Positions 44,009 through 52,585 of a DNA stretch of 64,000 bases are shown here, one piece after another. The DNA is from Fibrobacter sp. (GTDB lineage: Bacteria > Fibrobacterota > Chitinivibrionia > Chitinivibrionales > Chitinispirillaceae). Under the pieces are notes generated by a model. The model saw nothing but the letters and a program-made list of their open reading frames with translations. It was not told the DNA's origin and searched no databases. The stretch covers positions 1 through 64,000 of the forward strand of contig JAAYIG010000212.1 in assembly GCA_012523595.1 (NCBI GenBank), read 5' to 3'. A program made the translations under genes and the position numbers. How positions within the stretch are numbered: position 1 is the stretch's first letter; each line of letters opens with the position of its first letter.

Positions 44009-44801
44009 CTTTACCTGCTCCTTTGAGACGGGAAATTATCTCTTTTTTATTGTAGTTCATTATTGCGATCTGTGCAGCTTTCTGCTGAGCTATCTTTTTA
44101 TTCGGACCAGTCCCTTCACCCATCGGCAATCCTGCAATATCGATCCTTACCCTGAACTCCTTTGCATGATCAGGTCCGGAAGCGGCGATTGTCTCATACC
44201 TTGGTATACCGAACCCGTCTTTCTGAGACAGTTCCAGAATGCGGCTCTTGAAGTTGATATTACGCTCATCTTTTAAAAATTCGGGAATCCTCCCGAAAAG
44301 ATATTTCGCCAGAACCGCTTTCGCCTTCTCCAGCCCTCCATCCAGAAAAACCGCTCCCAGAACCGCCTCGAAAGCGTTTGAAAGAGTTGACAGCCGATTT
44401 CTGCCGCCGGATTTCTCCTCCGAAGGGCCGAAGATCAGGTATTTGCCAAGCTCCAGAGAAAGAGCAATTTCTCCCAGGATTTTCCGGCTGACAATAAGCG
44501 ATTTGATTTTAGATAACTGTCCTTCGCTTTTTTCCGGGTAAGTCAGATACAGATATTCAGTAACAAGACAGTTCAGCACTGCATCCCCCAGAAACTCCAA
44601 TCTCTCATTGGATTGCAGCCCCATTGTGTCTTCCGGACTGCTGGATGATTTATGTGTGAGCGCCTGCCTGAGTAAACCGATGGATTTGAACTGGTATCCA
44701 AGTGTATTCTGCAACCGCTCAATTGAACCCTCAGCCTTTACCTTGCAAGCTGATCCGAAAATCGATCTAATAAACTTAATTGCCGGCTTCAGGGGATTCA
44801 T
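43989..44801 (-). CDS. rnc: ribonuclease III
   Basis: 270 residues from ATG at 44801, within the end of fabF. The RNase III catalytic domain shows SNERLEFLGDAVLN (signature with catalytic Glu and Asp) and LSNAFEAVLGAVFLDGG. A dsRNA-binding domain follows from about residue 195 (GPDHAKEFRVRIDI, then IAQQKAAQIAIMNY). It cleaves double-stranded RNA in rRNA processing and mRNA turnover. fabF-rnc linkage is a frequent bacterial arrangement. Confidence 0.95.
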   Translation of the reverse strand: MNPLKPAIKFIRSIFGSACKVKAEGSIERLQNTLGYQFKSIGLLRQALTHKSSSSPEDTMGLQSNERLEFLGDAVLNCLVTEYLYLTYPEKSEGQLSKIKSLIVSRKILGEIALSLELGKYLIFGPSEEKSGGRNRLSTLSNAFEAVLGAVFLDGGLEKAKAVLAKYLFGRIPEFLKDERNINFKSRILELSQKDGFGIPRYETIAASGPDHAKEFRVRIDIAGLPMGEGTGPNKKIAQQKAAQIAIMNYNKKEIISRLKGAGKDELVSD

Positions 44802-46032
44802 ATTTGCCAAGCGCAAGACAGGCATTGTGCCCCCCAAAACCAAATGAATTGCTTAAAGCATACCTGATTTTCTTCTTTACAGCCACATTTGGAGTGTAGT
44901 TCAGGTCGCATTCCGGATCAGGATTTTCGTAATTGATGGTGGGCGGTATAGTTTCATTCTTGATAGCCAGTACGGAGGCAATAAATTCGATTGCACCGGA
45001 GGCACCCAGGAGATGTCCGGTCATAGACTTGGTCGAACTGATTGCCACAGAATCCGCCGCTTCACCGAAAACCTTTCTGATAGCATTGGATTCAAGCTTG
45101 TCATTCAGCGGAGTAGATGTACCGTGGGCATTGATATAATCGATCTGAGAAGGCTTCAGGTTTGCTGAACTCAGAGCCATCCTGATAGCAGTCTGAGCGC
45201 CCGCGCCCTCAGGAGCAGGAGCGGAGAGATGGTAAGCATCACCTGATGCTCCGTACCCATACATTTCAGCATAGATTTTCGCCTTGCGGGCAAGCGCATG
45301 CTCCAGACTCTCAAGAATAATTATTCCAGAACCCTCACCCATGACAAACCCATCACGCTTTACATCGAAGGGAGAGCTTGCTTTTGTGGGATTTTCATTG
45401 CGTGTGGAAAGAGCCTTCATGGAACAGAACCCGGCAAAAGCCAGTGGAGTGATCACAGCCTCTGTACCACCGGCCATTACAAGATCAACCAGCCCGCACT
45501 TGATCATCATGAAAGCGTCACCGATTGAATGAGCACCTGATGCACAGGCACTGACCACTGCGTAATTAGGTCCCTTGAAACCGGAGGAAATCGATACCAT
45601 TCCGGCAGACATATCCGGAATCATCATCGGAATCAGAAACGGAGAAACCCTGTTTGGACCGCGCTGAACCAGTTTTGAGTGTTCAGTTTCCAGAGTGGAA
45701 AGACCGCCAATCCCGGAACCGATAATTGTGCCGCATCTTTCCATGTCAAGAGAACTCATGTCGAGTGCGGAATTATCGAGTGCTTTCTTAGCTGCAACAA
45801 TGGCCAGAAGGATAGCACGATCAGTACGTTTCACCTCTTTTACATCCACATACTGACTGAAATCGATATCCTTTACCTCACCGGCAATCTTACATGGATA
45901 TTCTGTTGTGTCAAACAAAGTGACCGGACCGATGCCGGACTTTCCAGAACACAAAGAACTCCAGAATGTATCAATCTCATTCCCTACCGGACTGGTCAGT
46001 CCGAGGCCGGTAACCACAACTCTTCTAGACAT
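44776..46032 (-). CDS. fabF: beta-ketoacyl-ACP synthase II
   Basis: 418 residues from ATG at 46032. Thiolase-fold condensing enzyme with the catalytic Cys in VSACASGAHSIG, His in NAHGTSTPLND and a second His in KSMTGHLLGASG. GFGGHNACL closes the protein. It elongates acyl-ACP with malonyl-ACP and governs the C16-C18 step. A strong hairpin lies between it and acpP. The end overlaps rnc by 26 bases. Confidence 0.96.
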   Translation of the reverse strand: MSRRVVVTGLGLTSPVGNEIDTFWSSLCSGKSGIGPVTLFDTTEYPCKIAGEVKDIDFSQYVDVKEVKRTDRAILLAIVAAKKALDNSALDMSSLDMERCGTIIGSGIGGLSTLETEHSKLVQRGPNRVSPFLIPMMIPDMSAGMVSISSGFKGPNYAVVSACASGAHSIGDAFMMIKCGLVDLVMAGGTEAVITPLAFAGFCSMKALSTRNENPTKASSPFDVKRDGFVMGEGSGIIILESLEHALARKAKIYAEMYGYGASGDAYHLSAPAPEGAGAQTAIRMALSSANLKPSQIDYINAHGTSTPLNDKLESNAIRKVFGEAADSVAISSTKSMTGHLLGASGAIEFIASVLAIKNETIPPTINYENPDPECDLNYTPNVAVKKKIRYALSNSFGFGGHNACLALGKYESPEAGN

Positions 46033-46069
46033 GAGCAAAAAAACCCCGCAAATTAGTGAAGTGTTCACT

Positions 46070-46102
46070 CTCGCTTACCGCATTCCGGTAAGCGAGTTTT
46101 TT
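46070..46102 (+). terminator. perfect hairpin with T-tract, oriented against the fatty-acid operon
   Basis: An 11-bp perfect stem CTCGCTTACCG/CGGTAAGCGAG with a 5-base loop, followed by TTTTTT on the + strand. It lies in the acpP-fabF spacer of an operon read on the - strand, so the U-tract is on the opposite strand. It could block antisense transcription, or act in the operon mRNA as a processing or stability hairpin. Confidence 0.7.
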
Positions 46103-46109
46103 CTTTAAG

Positions 46110-46343
46110 TTACACCTTGGTTGAGAGATATTCCATGGCATCTTTTACAGTCTTGAGCTTTTCCGCATCTTCATCAGGGATCTCTACGTCGAAAGCATCT
46201 TCAAAAGCCATTATCAGCTCAACCTGATCAAGCGAATCCGCACCGAGATCATCGACAAATGAAGCCTGCGGATTAACTTTATCTTCACTGACACCCAGCT
46301 TCTCAGCAATGATCTGCTTGACTTTTGTTTCCATTTCGCTCAC
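46110..46343 (-). CDS. acpP: acyl carrier protein
   Basis: 77 residues from GTG with AAGGAG upstream. Acidic four-helix protein with the phosphopantetheine attachment Ser in [17 protein letters not shown]. It carries growing acyl chains for FabD, FabH, FabG, FabF and PlsX. Position between fabG and fabF is classic. Confidence 0.97.
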   Translation of the reverse strand: MSEMETKVKQIIAEKLGVSEDKVNPQASFVDDLGADSLDQVELIMAFEDAFDVEIPDEDAEKLKTVKDAMEYLSTKV

Positions 46344-46407
46344 GATAAACTCCTTTCAGAAAGAAAATGTTTTCTTATTAATTACTATAAAATGATTATT
46401 CCCCACT

Positions 46408-47151
46408 CTACATAACAAGTCCGCCATCAACGGTCAATACCTGTCCTGTAATATAATCGGCCAGAGAGGAACTGAGAAACAGAACCGCATTCGCTACATC
46501 CAGGGGTGTTCCCAGAGTCTGCATCGGTATCTGGCTTGTTAATTTCTCCTTGTCGGAATCTGAAAGCTTGTCTGTCATTGCAGTCCTGATAAACCCGGGT
46601 GCGACAGCATTGACATTTATGGAGCGGGATGCAAATTCTCTGGCCAGGGTTTTTGTAAGCCCGATAAGACCCGCCTTCGAGGCAGAATAATTGGCTTGTC
46701 CAGCATTTCCCATAAGACCCACAACCGAAGCGATATTGATGATTTTCCCTGTGCGCGCCTTCATCATCGGACGAGCAGCCTCTCTGCAGCAGAGAAAAGC
46801 ACTTTTAAGATTTACACTCAAAACCAGATCCCAGTCCGCTTCTTTCATCCTGACAAGAAGACCATCTCTGGTGATTCCGGCATTATTCACAAGTATGTCG
46901 AGTTTGCCGAACTTCTCAAGAAAAGATGCAAACATCGCCTCGACATCTGAACTGCTGGAGACATCACCCTTTATAGCCAGCGATCTTCTGCCGGTACCTT
47001 CTATTTCGGATGCTGTTGACTGGGCAGTATCAAGATCGATATCACTGATTGCAACATCGCAGCCGGCTTTTGCCAGTCTCATTGCAATCTCTTTTCCTAT
47101 ACCACGCCCGCCACCTGTAACCAGAGCAGTTTTTGATGAAAGGTCAATCAC
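46408..47151 (-). CDS. fabG: 3-oxoacyl-ACP reductase
   Basis: 247 residues from GTG at 47151 (AGGAG 7 bases upstream). Short-chain dehydrogenase: TGGGRGIG (NADPH loop), LVNNAGITRDGLL, SVVGLMGNAGQANYSASKAG (Ser-Tyr-Lys catalytic set) and AVAPGFIRTAMT. It reduces beta-ketoacyl-ACP. Lies 25 bases after fabD. Confidence 0.96.
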   Translation of the reverse strand: MIDLSSKTALVTGGGRGIGKEIAMRLAKAGCDVAISDIDLDTAQSTASEIEGTGRRSLAIKGDVSSSSDVEAMFASFLEKFGKLDILVNNAGITRDGLLVRMKEADWDLVLSVNLKSAFLCCREAARPMMKARTGKIINIASVVGLMGNAGQANYSASKAGLIGLTKTLAREFASRSINVNAVAPGFIRTAMTDKLSDSDKEKLTSQIPMQTLGTPLDVANAVLFLSSSLADYITGQVLTVDGGLVM

Positions 47152-47176
47152 GAATTCACTCCTTTTGCACACGATT

Positions 47177-48100
47177 TCAGGAATTTGTCAGCAGAGAATA
47201 TATGTTTGTAGCAGTATCACTAGGAACAACATTCAGTTTTTCACTGCATTTTTTAGCTAAACCCTTCAGCACACTTCCCGGTCCTGCCTCTATACAAGTA
47301 CCACAATCCAGACCAGCCAGAGTGTTCATGGAGTCAACCCATCGCACCGGAGAGATAAGCTGCATTGCAAGGAGTTCCTTGAGAACAGCCGGATCAGTTT
47401 CCGGTTTAGCAGAGACATTGGTGATTACCGGACAAACCGGATCGCGGAAAGCAAGGGCATTCAGTGTTGATGAAAACTCATCAGCCGCAGCCTGCATAAG
47501 AGGTGAATGGAAAGCACCGCTTACCGGAAGAAGAATGGCTCTTTTTGCACCGGCGGATTTAAGCTTCTCACATGCATCCTTGACAGCCTCAACCTCACCG
47601 GAGATAACTGTCTGGTCAGGAGAATTTTCATTTGCAGGTACCACGATTCCACTTGCCTCAGCCTTCAGTACCTCCCCGATCTTTTCCCGGCTCAACCCGA
47701 TTATCGCAGCCATAGTACCAGGAGAGGTCTTTCCAGCCCGGGCCATCAACTCCCCCCTGAAAGCAACCGCTTTCAATCCGCTCTCAAATGTAAGAACTCC
47801 TGCAGCATAAAGAGCACTGTACTCACCAAGAGAATGCCCGGCACAATATGAAGGGAGAATATCTTTGGCCTTAAGCACATTGCATATTGCAGCCTCAACA
47901 GTAAAAAGAGCCGGCTGGGTATTTTGTGTGGCTGTCAACTCCTCCTGCGGTCCTGAGAAAATAATAGAGACAAGATCTCTGCCAAGAATCTGATTAGCGG
48001 AATCAAATACCTGACGTGCTTCAGGGAAAGCATCATAAAGGTCCTTGCCCATTCCTACTGCCTGTGATCCCTGTCCGGGAAATAAAAAAGACCATCTCAT
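47177..48100 (-). CDS. fabD: malonyl-CoA:ACP transacylase
   Basis: About 307 residues; ATG at 48100 is chosen because GGAG lies 6 bases upstream (an ATG four codons earlier is possible). FLFPGQGSQAVGMG opens the protein. The catalytic Ser is in GHSLGEYSAL and the His follows in PVSGAFHSPLM. It loads malonyl groups onto ACP. Confidence 0.96.
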   Translation of the reverse strand: MRWSFLFPGQGSQAVGMGKDLYDAFPEARQVFDSANQILGRDLVSIIFSGPQEELTATQNTQPALFTVEAAICNVLKAKDILPSYCAGHSLGEYSALYAAGVLTFESGLKAVAFRGELMARAGKTSPGTMAAIIGLSREKIGEVLKAEASGIVVPANENSPDQTVISGEVEAVKDACEKLKSAGAKRAILLPVSGAFHSPLMQAAADEFSSTLNALAFRDPVCPVITNVSAKPETDPAVLKELLAMQLISPVRWVDSMNTLAGLDCGTCIEAGPGSVLKGLAKKCSEKLNVVPSDTATNIYSLLTNS

Positions 48101-48120
48101 TGTATTCTCCATCTGTTAAA

Positions 48121-49083
48121 TCAGAACCGGATCAATGCGCTGCCTACGGCAATTCCTCCGCCAAGAGCAGTAAAAAGCACTCTGGTTCCCTCTGATATGG
48201 CACCTTTATTCCAAACTTCTTCAAGAGCAAGAGGTATCGATGCAGAAGAGGTGTTTCCATATCGGTCAAGATTGGTAACCACCTTCTGCACAGGAAGCTT
48301 TAAACTCTCCGCAACAGACTGAATAATACGGACATTTGCCTGATGAGGAATAAAAAAGTCGATGTCATCCAGAGCAAGGCCTGCGTCATTGATAACCTTG
48401 TTTGAGGCTTCGGACATCAAACGGACAGCATGCTTGAAAACCTCGTTCCCCCTCATTTTCATGGTACGCTTCTCACCCCAGGCCGGAAGTTCCAATATGT
48501 CTCCCAGGTTACCGTCGCTGATAAGAAAGGTGGAAAGAATACCCCGCTTTTCATCATTACAGCCCTGAACAACTACCGCCCCTGCCCCATCCCCGAAAAG
48601 AATACAGGTGGAACGATCTGTCCAGTCAAGAGTCTTTGAGATCACCTCTGCGCCCACAACCAGAACATTACTTCCACGTCCGGAAAGAATCAGCCCATTT
48701 GCAATAGTGAGGGCGTATACAAAACCAGCACAGGCTGCGCTTACATCGAACGCATACGCATTTTTGCAGCCAAGCTTGGCCTGTATGGCACAGGCAGTAG
48801 AGGGAAAAAAATTGTCGGGAGTAAAAGTAGCGCAGATAATTCCATCGATGTCTTCAGGTTTAAGATTCGCTTTTTCCATAGCAGACCGGGCAGCTTTAGC
48901 ACCCAGTTCGGAAGCTGCAATCGCCTGTTCAGGAGGAGCAATATGCCTCTGGCGGATTCCAGTCCGGGTTACAATCCATTCATCGGATGTGTCAAGGAAC
49001 TTTTCGAATTCCCGGTTATCCATCACATTCTCAGGAACAAATGAGCCAACTGAAACAATCCTTGCGCGATTAAATTTTGCCAC
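48121..49083 (-). CDS. fabH: beta-ketoacyl-ACP synthase III
   Basis: 320 residues from a GTG directly after the plsX stop. The catalytic triad is visible: Cys in DVSAACAGFVYAL, His in FIPHQANVRI, Asn in YGNTSSASIPLAL. GTRVLFTALGGGIAVGSAL ends the fold. It starts fatty-acid synthesis by condensing acyl-CoA with malonyl-ACP; primer preference cannot be told. Confidence 0.96.
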   Translation of the reverse strand: MAKFNRARIVSVGSFVPENVMDNREFEKFLDTSDEWIVTRTGIRQRHIAPPEQAIAASELGAKAARSAMEKANLKPEDIDGIICATFTPDNFFPSTACAIQAKLGCKNAYAFDVSAACAGFVYALTIANGLILSGRGSNVLVVGAEVISKTLDWTDRSTCILFGDGAGAVVVQGCNDEKRGILSTFLISDGNLGDILELPAWGEKRTMKMRGNEVFKHAVRLMSEASNKVINDAGLALDDIDFFIPHQANVRIIQSVAESLKLPVQKVVTNLDRYGNTSSASIPLALEEVWNKGAISEGTRVLFTALGGGIAVGSALIRF

Positions 49084-50040
49084 TTACAACACCTTTCGGT
49101 CGCCAGAGAAGACGGCATCATTTTTTGCTGTTCTTACAGCAGTAAGAACAGCATTAGCTATTGCGCGGGAAGAGGATCCGCCATGTGCTTTGAGCACTGT
49201 ACCACCTATTCCCAGAAATGGTACTGCTCCGTAGTTTTCCGGATCCAGCACAGCCATCCGGCTCCTCATCTCATCATTGCGCCCAAGAACAGATTTAACA
49301 AGCTTATGGAAAGTCTCACAGGTTTTCAGAAGTACATTTCCTATAAAACCGTCACAAACCGCTACATCAGCAGTTCCAGACAAAACCCCATCACCTTCGA
49401 TATAACCTATGTAGTCTTTTACTTCACTTCTGAGGATCTGATCAGCATTCCAAACAGCTCTTGTTCCTTTGTGCGATTCCTTACCGATATTGAGCAGTGC
49501 AACTGAAGGAGCCTTCTTGTTAAGATACCTGCTGACGTAGCTGTGCCCCATTTTTGCGAAAGAAACCAGATGCTCTGCCCTGCAGTTCAAATTTGCCCCA
49601 ACATCTAAAAGGAGAACCGGCTTTTTCCGGGTCGTTGGAAGGAAAGCAGCCAAAGCAGGCCGCGACACTTCTTCAGACCGTCCCAAAATAAATAATGCCG
49701 CACCCATGAGAATAGCGGTATCTCCGGCACTGACTGAAGCATCAGCTTTCCCTTCTTTCTGCAGTGTGATACACCTGATAATAGAGGAATCCACACGCTG
49801 CCGCCACACCCTGGCCCTCTTGTCATGAGGAGAAATGGAGTCGGAGCAATGAACAATCTCAATTCCTGGATCATTAATACCAGCCTCATCCAGTGCATCT
49901 CTGATCCGGCTTCCATTTCCGCACAACAGCGCCTTGAAACGAATACCCCCATCCCTGAGCGCCTCCGAAAGACCGGCAATGATTACCTTCGGCCCAAAAT
50001 CCCCACTTTCAACATCAATGGCCAGGCGAATATTTTCCAT
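49084..50040 (-). CDS. plsX: phosphate acyltransferase PlsX
   Basis: About 318 residues from ATG at 50040, 31 bases after rpmF; the longer frame to 50115 lies inside rpmF. RLAIDVESGDFGP is a variant of the usual ..DaMGGD.gP, with Glu-Ser in place of Met-Gly. LLDVGANLNCRAEHLVSFAKMG and VCDGFIGNVLLKTCE are standard. It converts acyl-ACP to acyl-phosphate for phospholipid synthesis at the membrane. Confidence 0.93.
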   Translation of the reverse strand: MENIRLAIDVESGDFGPKVIIAGLSEALRDGGIRFKALLCGNGSRIRDALDEAGINDPGIEIVHCSDSISPHDKRARVWRQRVDSSIIRCITLQKEGKADASVSAGDTAILMGAALFILGRSEEVSRPALAAFLPTTRKKPVLLLDVGANLNCRAEHLVSFAKMGHSYVSRYLNKKAPSVALLNIGKESHKGTRAVWNADQILRSEVKDYIGYIEGDGVLSGTADVAVCDGFIGNVLLKTCETFHKLVKSVLGRNDEMRSRMAVLDPENYGAVPFLGIGGTVLKAHGGSSSRAIANAVLTAVRTAKNDAVFSGDRKVL

Positions 50041-50071
50041 TGCTGCTATACCAGGAATTGCCTTACTTTTA

Positions 50072-50251
50072 TTAATCTTCCGGCGGCCTGACTTCCATCC
50101 CGGCATAATAGCCACAATTTGGACAAACCCTGTGCGCAGTCTTGGGCTGCTTGCAGTGCGAACACAACACCGGCTTTGAGGGCTTTAAGGCCAGATGACT
50201 GCGCCGCCTGTCACGACGGGTTCTGGAGTGATGTTTTTTAGGAACAGCCAT
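50072..50251 (-). CDS. rpmF: 50S ribosomal protein L32
   Basis: 59 residues, starting with MAVPKKHHSRTRRDRRRSH, the universal L32 N-terminus. It then carries a zinc ribbon CSHC...CPNC (Cys30, 33, 43, 46) and ends in VRPPED. GGAGGAG precedes the ATG by 3 bases. It sits between yceD and plsX, the expected place. The four Cys indicate the zinc-binding (C+) form. Confidence 0.96.
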   Translation of the reverse strand: MAVPKKHHSRTRRDRRRSHLALKPSKPVLCSHCKQPKTAHRVCPNCGYYAGMEVRPPED

Positions 50252-50288
50252 GTCTCCTCCTTATTTAAATATGCTGTATATACTATTT

Positions 50289-50777
50289 CTATTCTTTATT
50301 CTTCAAGCGTCTTAAAGCTTCCCATCTGGGATCAATCGCTTCCTGCTCTGATTCTTTACCGGTCTCCAGGTGAATCCCTTTACAGTCCTCTGAACACAAC
50401 GGCTTGAGAGGCATGTTTGTCATTATCTCATCGTAAATCGATGAACTGATGTCCAGAAGATCAGTGCGGTTGTCAAAATAAAAATCAACCTCATCATCAT
50501 CCAGAGAAGCACCAAACCTGCCCTGCTGTTCTCTCAATATCAGCCGAATATCACCATTGAGCGGCAGCTTAAAAACATTAAGACACCTTGAACATTCTAC
50601 ATCGAACACACCGCTGTACCACAGATGCATGAAAATCTGCGATCCCGAACGGTTGACTTCTGCATGACACCTGATTTTCTCGGCAAATCCAGGCAGATCG
50701 GATTTCACAGACTCCAGATCAGAATCTCGAGTAATTTTCGAATAGCCTTCCGGAATTGTCCGTAAATCGATTTTCAT
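50289..50777 (-). CDS. YceD/DUF177 family protein
   Basis: 162 residues from ATG at 50777, with AAGGAGTGAT just upstream; the open frame to 50885 lacks a start signal. Typical pattern: WYSGVFDVECSRCLNVFKLPLNGDI with a CxxC, then DEVDFYFDNRTDLLDISSSIYDEIMTNMPLKPLCSEDCKGI. Two CxxC/CxxxC pairs suggest metal binding. In other bacteria YceD is needed for 23S rRNA accumulation and is nearly always linked to rpmF. First gene of the fatty-acid operon. Confidence 0.92.
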   Translation of the reverse strand: MKIDLRTIPEGYSKITRDSDLESVKSDLPGFAEKIRCHAEVNRSGSQIFMHLWYSGVFDVECSRCLNVFKLPLNGDIRLILREQQGRFGASLDDDEVDFYFDNRTDLLDISSSIYDEIMTNMPLKPLCSEDCKGIHLETGKESEQEAIDPRWEALRRLKNKE

Positions 50778-51050
50778 ATCACTCCTTAATAAAAATCTAA
50801 TACCACACGTAGTATTTCGGATATCCCCCGAAGGAATTACCGGATTTTTATTATGGTGCCTTAACCCGATTCCTGCAACCAGCACTTGAGGAAGAATGCG
50901 CGCGAGGTATTATTCTCCAGCTTGACTGCGGGATCCGGATATAAAGTTCTACAAAATAATTCCTCTCTGAGGTGTTTTCAAGATCAGAAAAGAAAATCGA
51001 CCCCGACAATCAATTATATCACCGGCAGAGAAGCAACAGAAAAATACCAG

Positions 51051-51716
51051 TTAATTTCCCGATGAAGCGATCAAAGCGTTGGCCTTCTGAAATTTATCGT
51101 ATGCAGCCCTGGCTTTCTGACGAAGGATCTTCTCCCGGAGATTCTCCTGCTCCGAATCTTCGGAATAGTAGTAGGAGCGATAATAGTAGGAAGCCTCAGC
51201 AAGTAATCCCATCGCCTCTTTTATAAGCGGAGTTGGTCCTGGAAAAAGCGAGTCACTGGCAGCAACCTTTTCAAAATCATTTTTCAATTGATCAGTGTTC
51301 TTTCTCGCCTCAACAGCCCTGCGGATTAGAGCATCCAGATCGATGCTTCTGTCCTGAAGATCAGCGCTGATCATAGAGGACGCATAGCCAGTTCCCATAG
51401 AAATGATAGAATTGATCCTGGTGATGTAATTTGTTCTTTCCTTGTTTGCCCTCAATGCCTCTTCCTGCGACTGGATCCGTTCTTCGGCTATCCGCTTCTC
51501 CGCCTCCAGCCTTTTGAACTCCTCCATTTTTTTGGCATCCAGGTCAGTGTTGACATACTTTACAATGCCCCAGACAGTTCCTGCCAGCATAACCGTAGCG
51601 ATAAAATATGACAGACTAAGGCGTGTGGGACCATGAGCATTGATTGCGATCATGTATGCCAGTAATGTTATTCCACAAGCGACCGCCAGCAAAAGCACTT
51701 CTACTGTCATCTGCAT
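51051..51716 (-). CDS. two-span membrane protein with long coiled coil
   Basis: 221 residues; AGGAAG lies ahead of ATG. Two N-terminal membrane spans (residues 5-25, 33-55) are followed by a coiled coil (60-98, AKKMEEFKRLEAEKRIAEERI). A helical region runs to the end, with a Tyr-rich patch YYYRSYYYSEDSE (about 175-187). No domain is recognised. The spans suggest an inner-membrane anchor with a cytoplasmic rod. No operon partner is evident; about 270 bases without features separate it from yceD. Confidence 0.7.
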   Translation of the reverse strand: MQMTVEVLLLAVACGITLLAYMIAINAHGPTRLSLSYFIATVMLAGTVWGIVKYVNTDLDAKKMEEFKRLEAEKRIAEERIQSQEEALRANKERTNYITRINSIISMGTGYASSMISADLQDRSIDLDALIRRAVEARKNTDQLKNDFEKVAASDSLFPGPTPLIKEAMGLLAEASYYYRSYYYSEDSEQENLREKILRQKARAAYDKFQKANALIASSGN

Positions 51717-51815
51717 TAAACTTCCTTTTTAGGAGAATAAAACTCAACTGAACAGAATATAATATAGAAATTATTGTTTGCTTTTAGCAATGTTTATGCA
51801 GGTGTTTGTTCTCTT

Positions 51816-51864
51816 AATCGGGGTCGGTATCAGTATCGGCATCGATTCCAATTCCAATACTGAC
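51816..51864. repeat. degenerate hexamer array, copy d, with hairpin potential
   Basis: ATCGGGGTCGGTATCAGT and following hexamers switch to ATTCCAATTCC, then ATACTGACCC, whose end can pair with the starting GGGTCGGTAT, giving an imperfect hairpin. Same orientation as copy c; lies between ssb and the coiled-coil membrane protein. Confidence 0.8.
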
Positions 51865-51911
51865 CCAGAACGAACAAAAAATTCTTCTTAAACCAACAAT
51901 ACTGATCAGGA

Positions 51912-51931
51912 GCCGGGCACAAATTCCCGGC
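51912..51931 (-). terminator. GC-rich hairpin downstream of ssb
   Basis: GCCGGG (51912-51917) pairs with CCCGGC (51926-51931) around an 8-base loop, 13 bases after the ssb stop. No U-tract follows, so termination is only likely. Confidence 0.45.
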
Positions 51932-51943
51932 CCCCTGAATTCG

Positions 51944-52387
51944 TCAGAAGGGCAGGTCCTCCTCTACCATCGGAGCAGTTTCAGGCATTGCCTGATTCAT
52001 ATCAAAGGATGATGCGTTAGAAGATGAGGAATCCGTCTCAGGGCTTGGTCCGCTGCCGCTTCCACCCAGGAACTGAATCTGGGTAGCTACTATTTCAGTT
52101 TTGTATCTCTTATTACCGTCGCGATCATCCCAGGACCTGGTTGTGATTCTCCCTTCCACATATACACTGCGCCCTTTTTTCAGATACTGTCCAACCAGTT
52201 CCGCAAGTTTTCCCCAAGCCACAACAGTGTGCCACTCGGTACGGTCCTGGCGCTGGCCATTACGATCAGTAAATCTCTCGGAAGTTGCAAGCGAGAAAGT
52301 GGCAACAGGCTGTCCTCCTGCTGTTGAACGAACATCAGGATCTTTCCCCAGGTGCCCGATGAGAATGGCTTTGTTTACCCCAATCAT
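51944..52387 (-). CDS. ssb: single-stranded DNA-binding protein
   Basis: 147 residues, AGGAGG 6 bases before the ATG. OB fold residues 4-110 with [36 protein letters not shown] and [11 protein letters not shown] Ser/Pro/Gly-rich linker then leads to the acidic tip EEDLPF that recruits DNA-repair partners. Standard length. Transcribed alone. Confidence 0.97.
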   Translation of the reverse strand: MIGVNKAILIGHLGKDPDVRSTAGGQPVATFSLATSERFTDRNGQRQDRTEWHTVVAWGKLAELVGQYLKKGRSVYVEGRITTRSWDDRDGNKRYKTEIVATQIQFLGGSGSGPSPETDSSSSNASSFDMNQAMPETAPMVEEDLPF

Positions 52388-52464
52388 AAGACCTCCTAAA
52401 ATAATGATGGGTACGATAAATGTAGTACCTTAATATGATCTCAAGAAAGATAGAAATCAAGTAA

Positions 52465-52585
52465 TAACCGCTGATTAAACTGATTAAATATCTTGTACAA
52501 CAATTACCTGTTATAAGATGATTTAGCTGATCAAGAAAAATCATCAAACCAGATAATCAGATTTAATCAGGTTAATCAGTGGTTA
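52465..52585. repeat. 121-bp element with 25-bp terminal inverted repeats (MITE-like)
   Basis: The left arm (52465-52489) begins TAACCGCTGATTAAACTGAT. The right arm (52561-52585), read on the other strand, begins TAACCACTGATTAACCTGAT. They agree at 23 of 25 positions. Between them lie 71 bases without coding content. Another arm-like copy is at 38948. The right arm supplies the stop codon of the neighbouring 184-residue protein. Confidence 0.75.
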
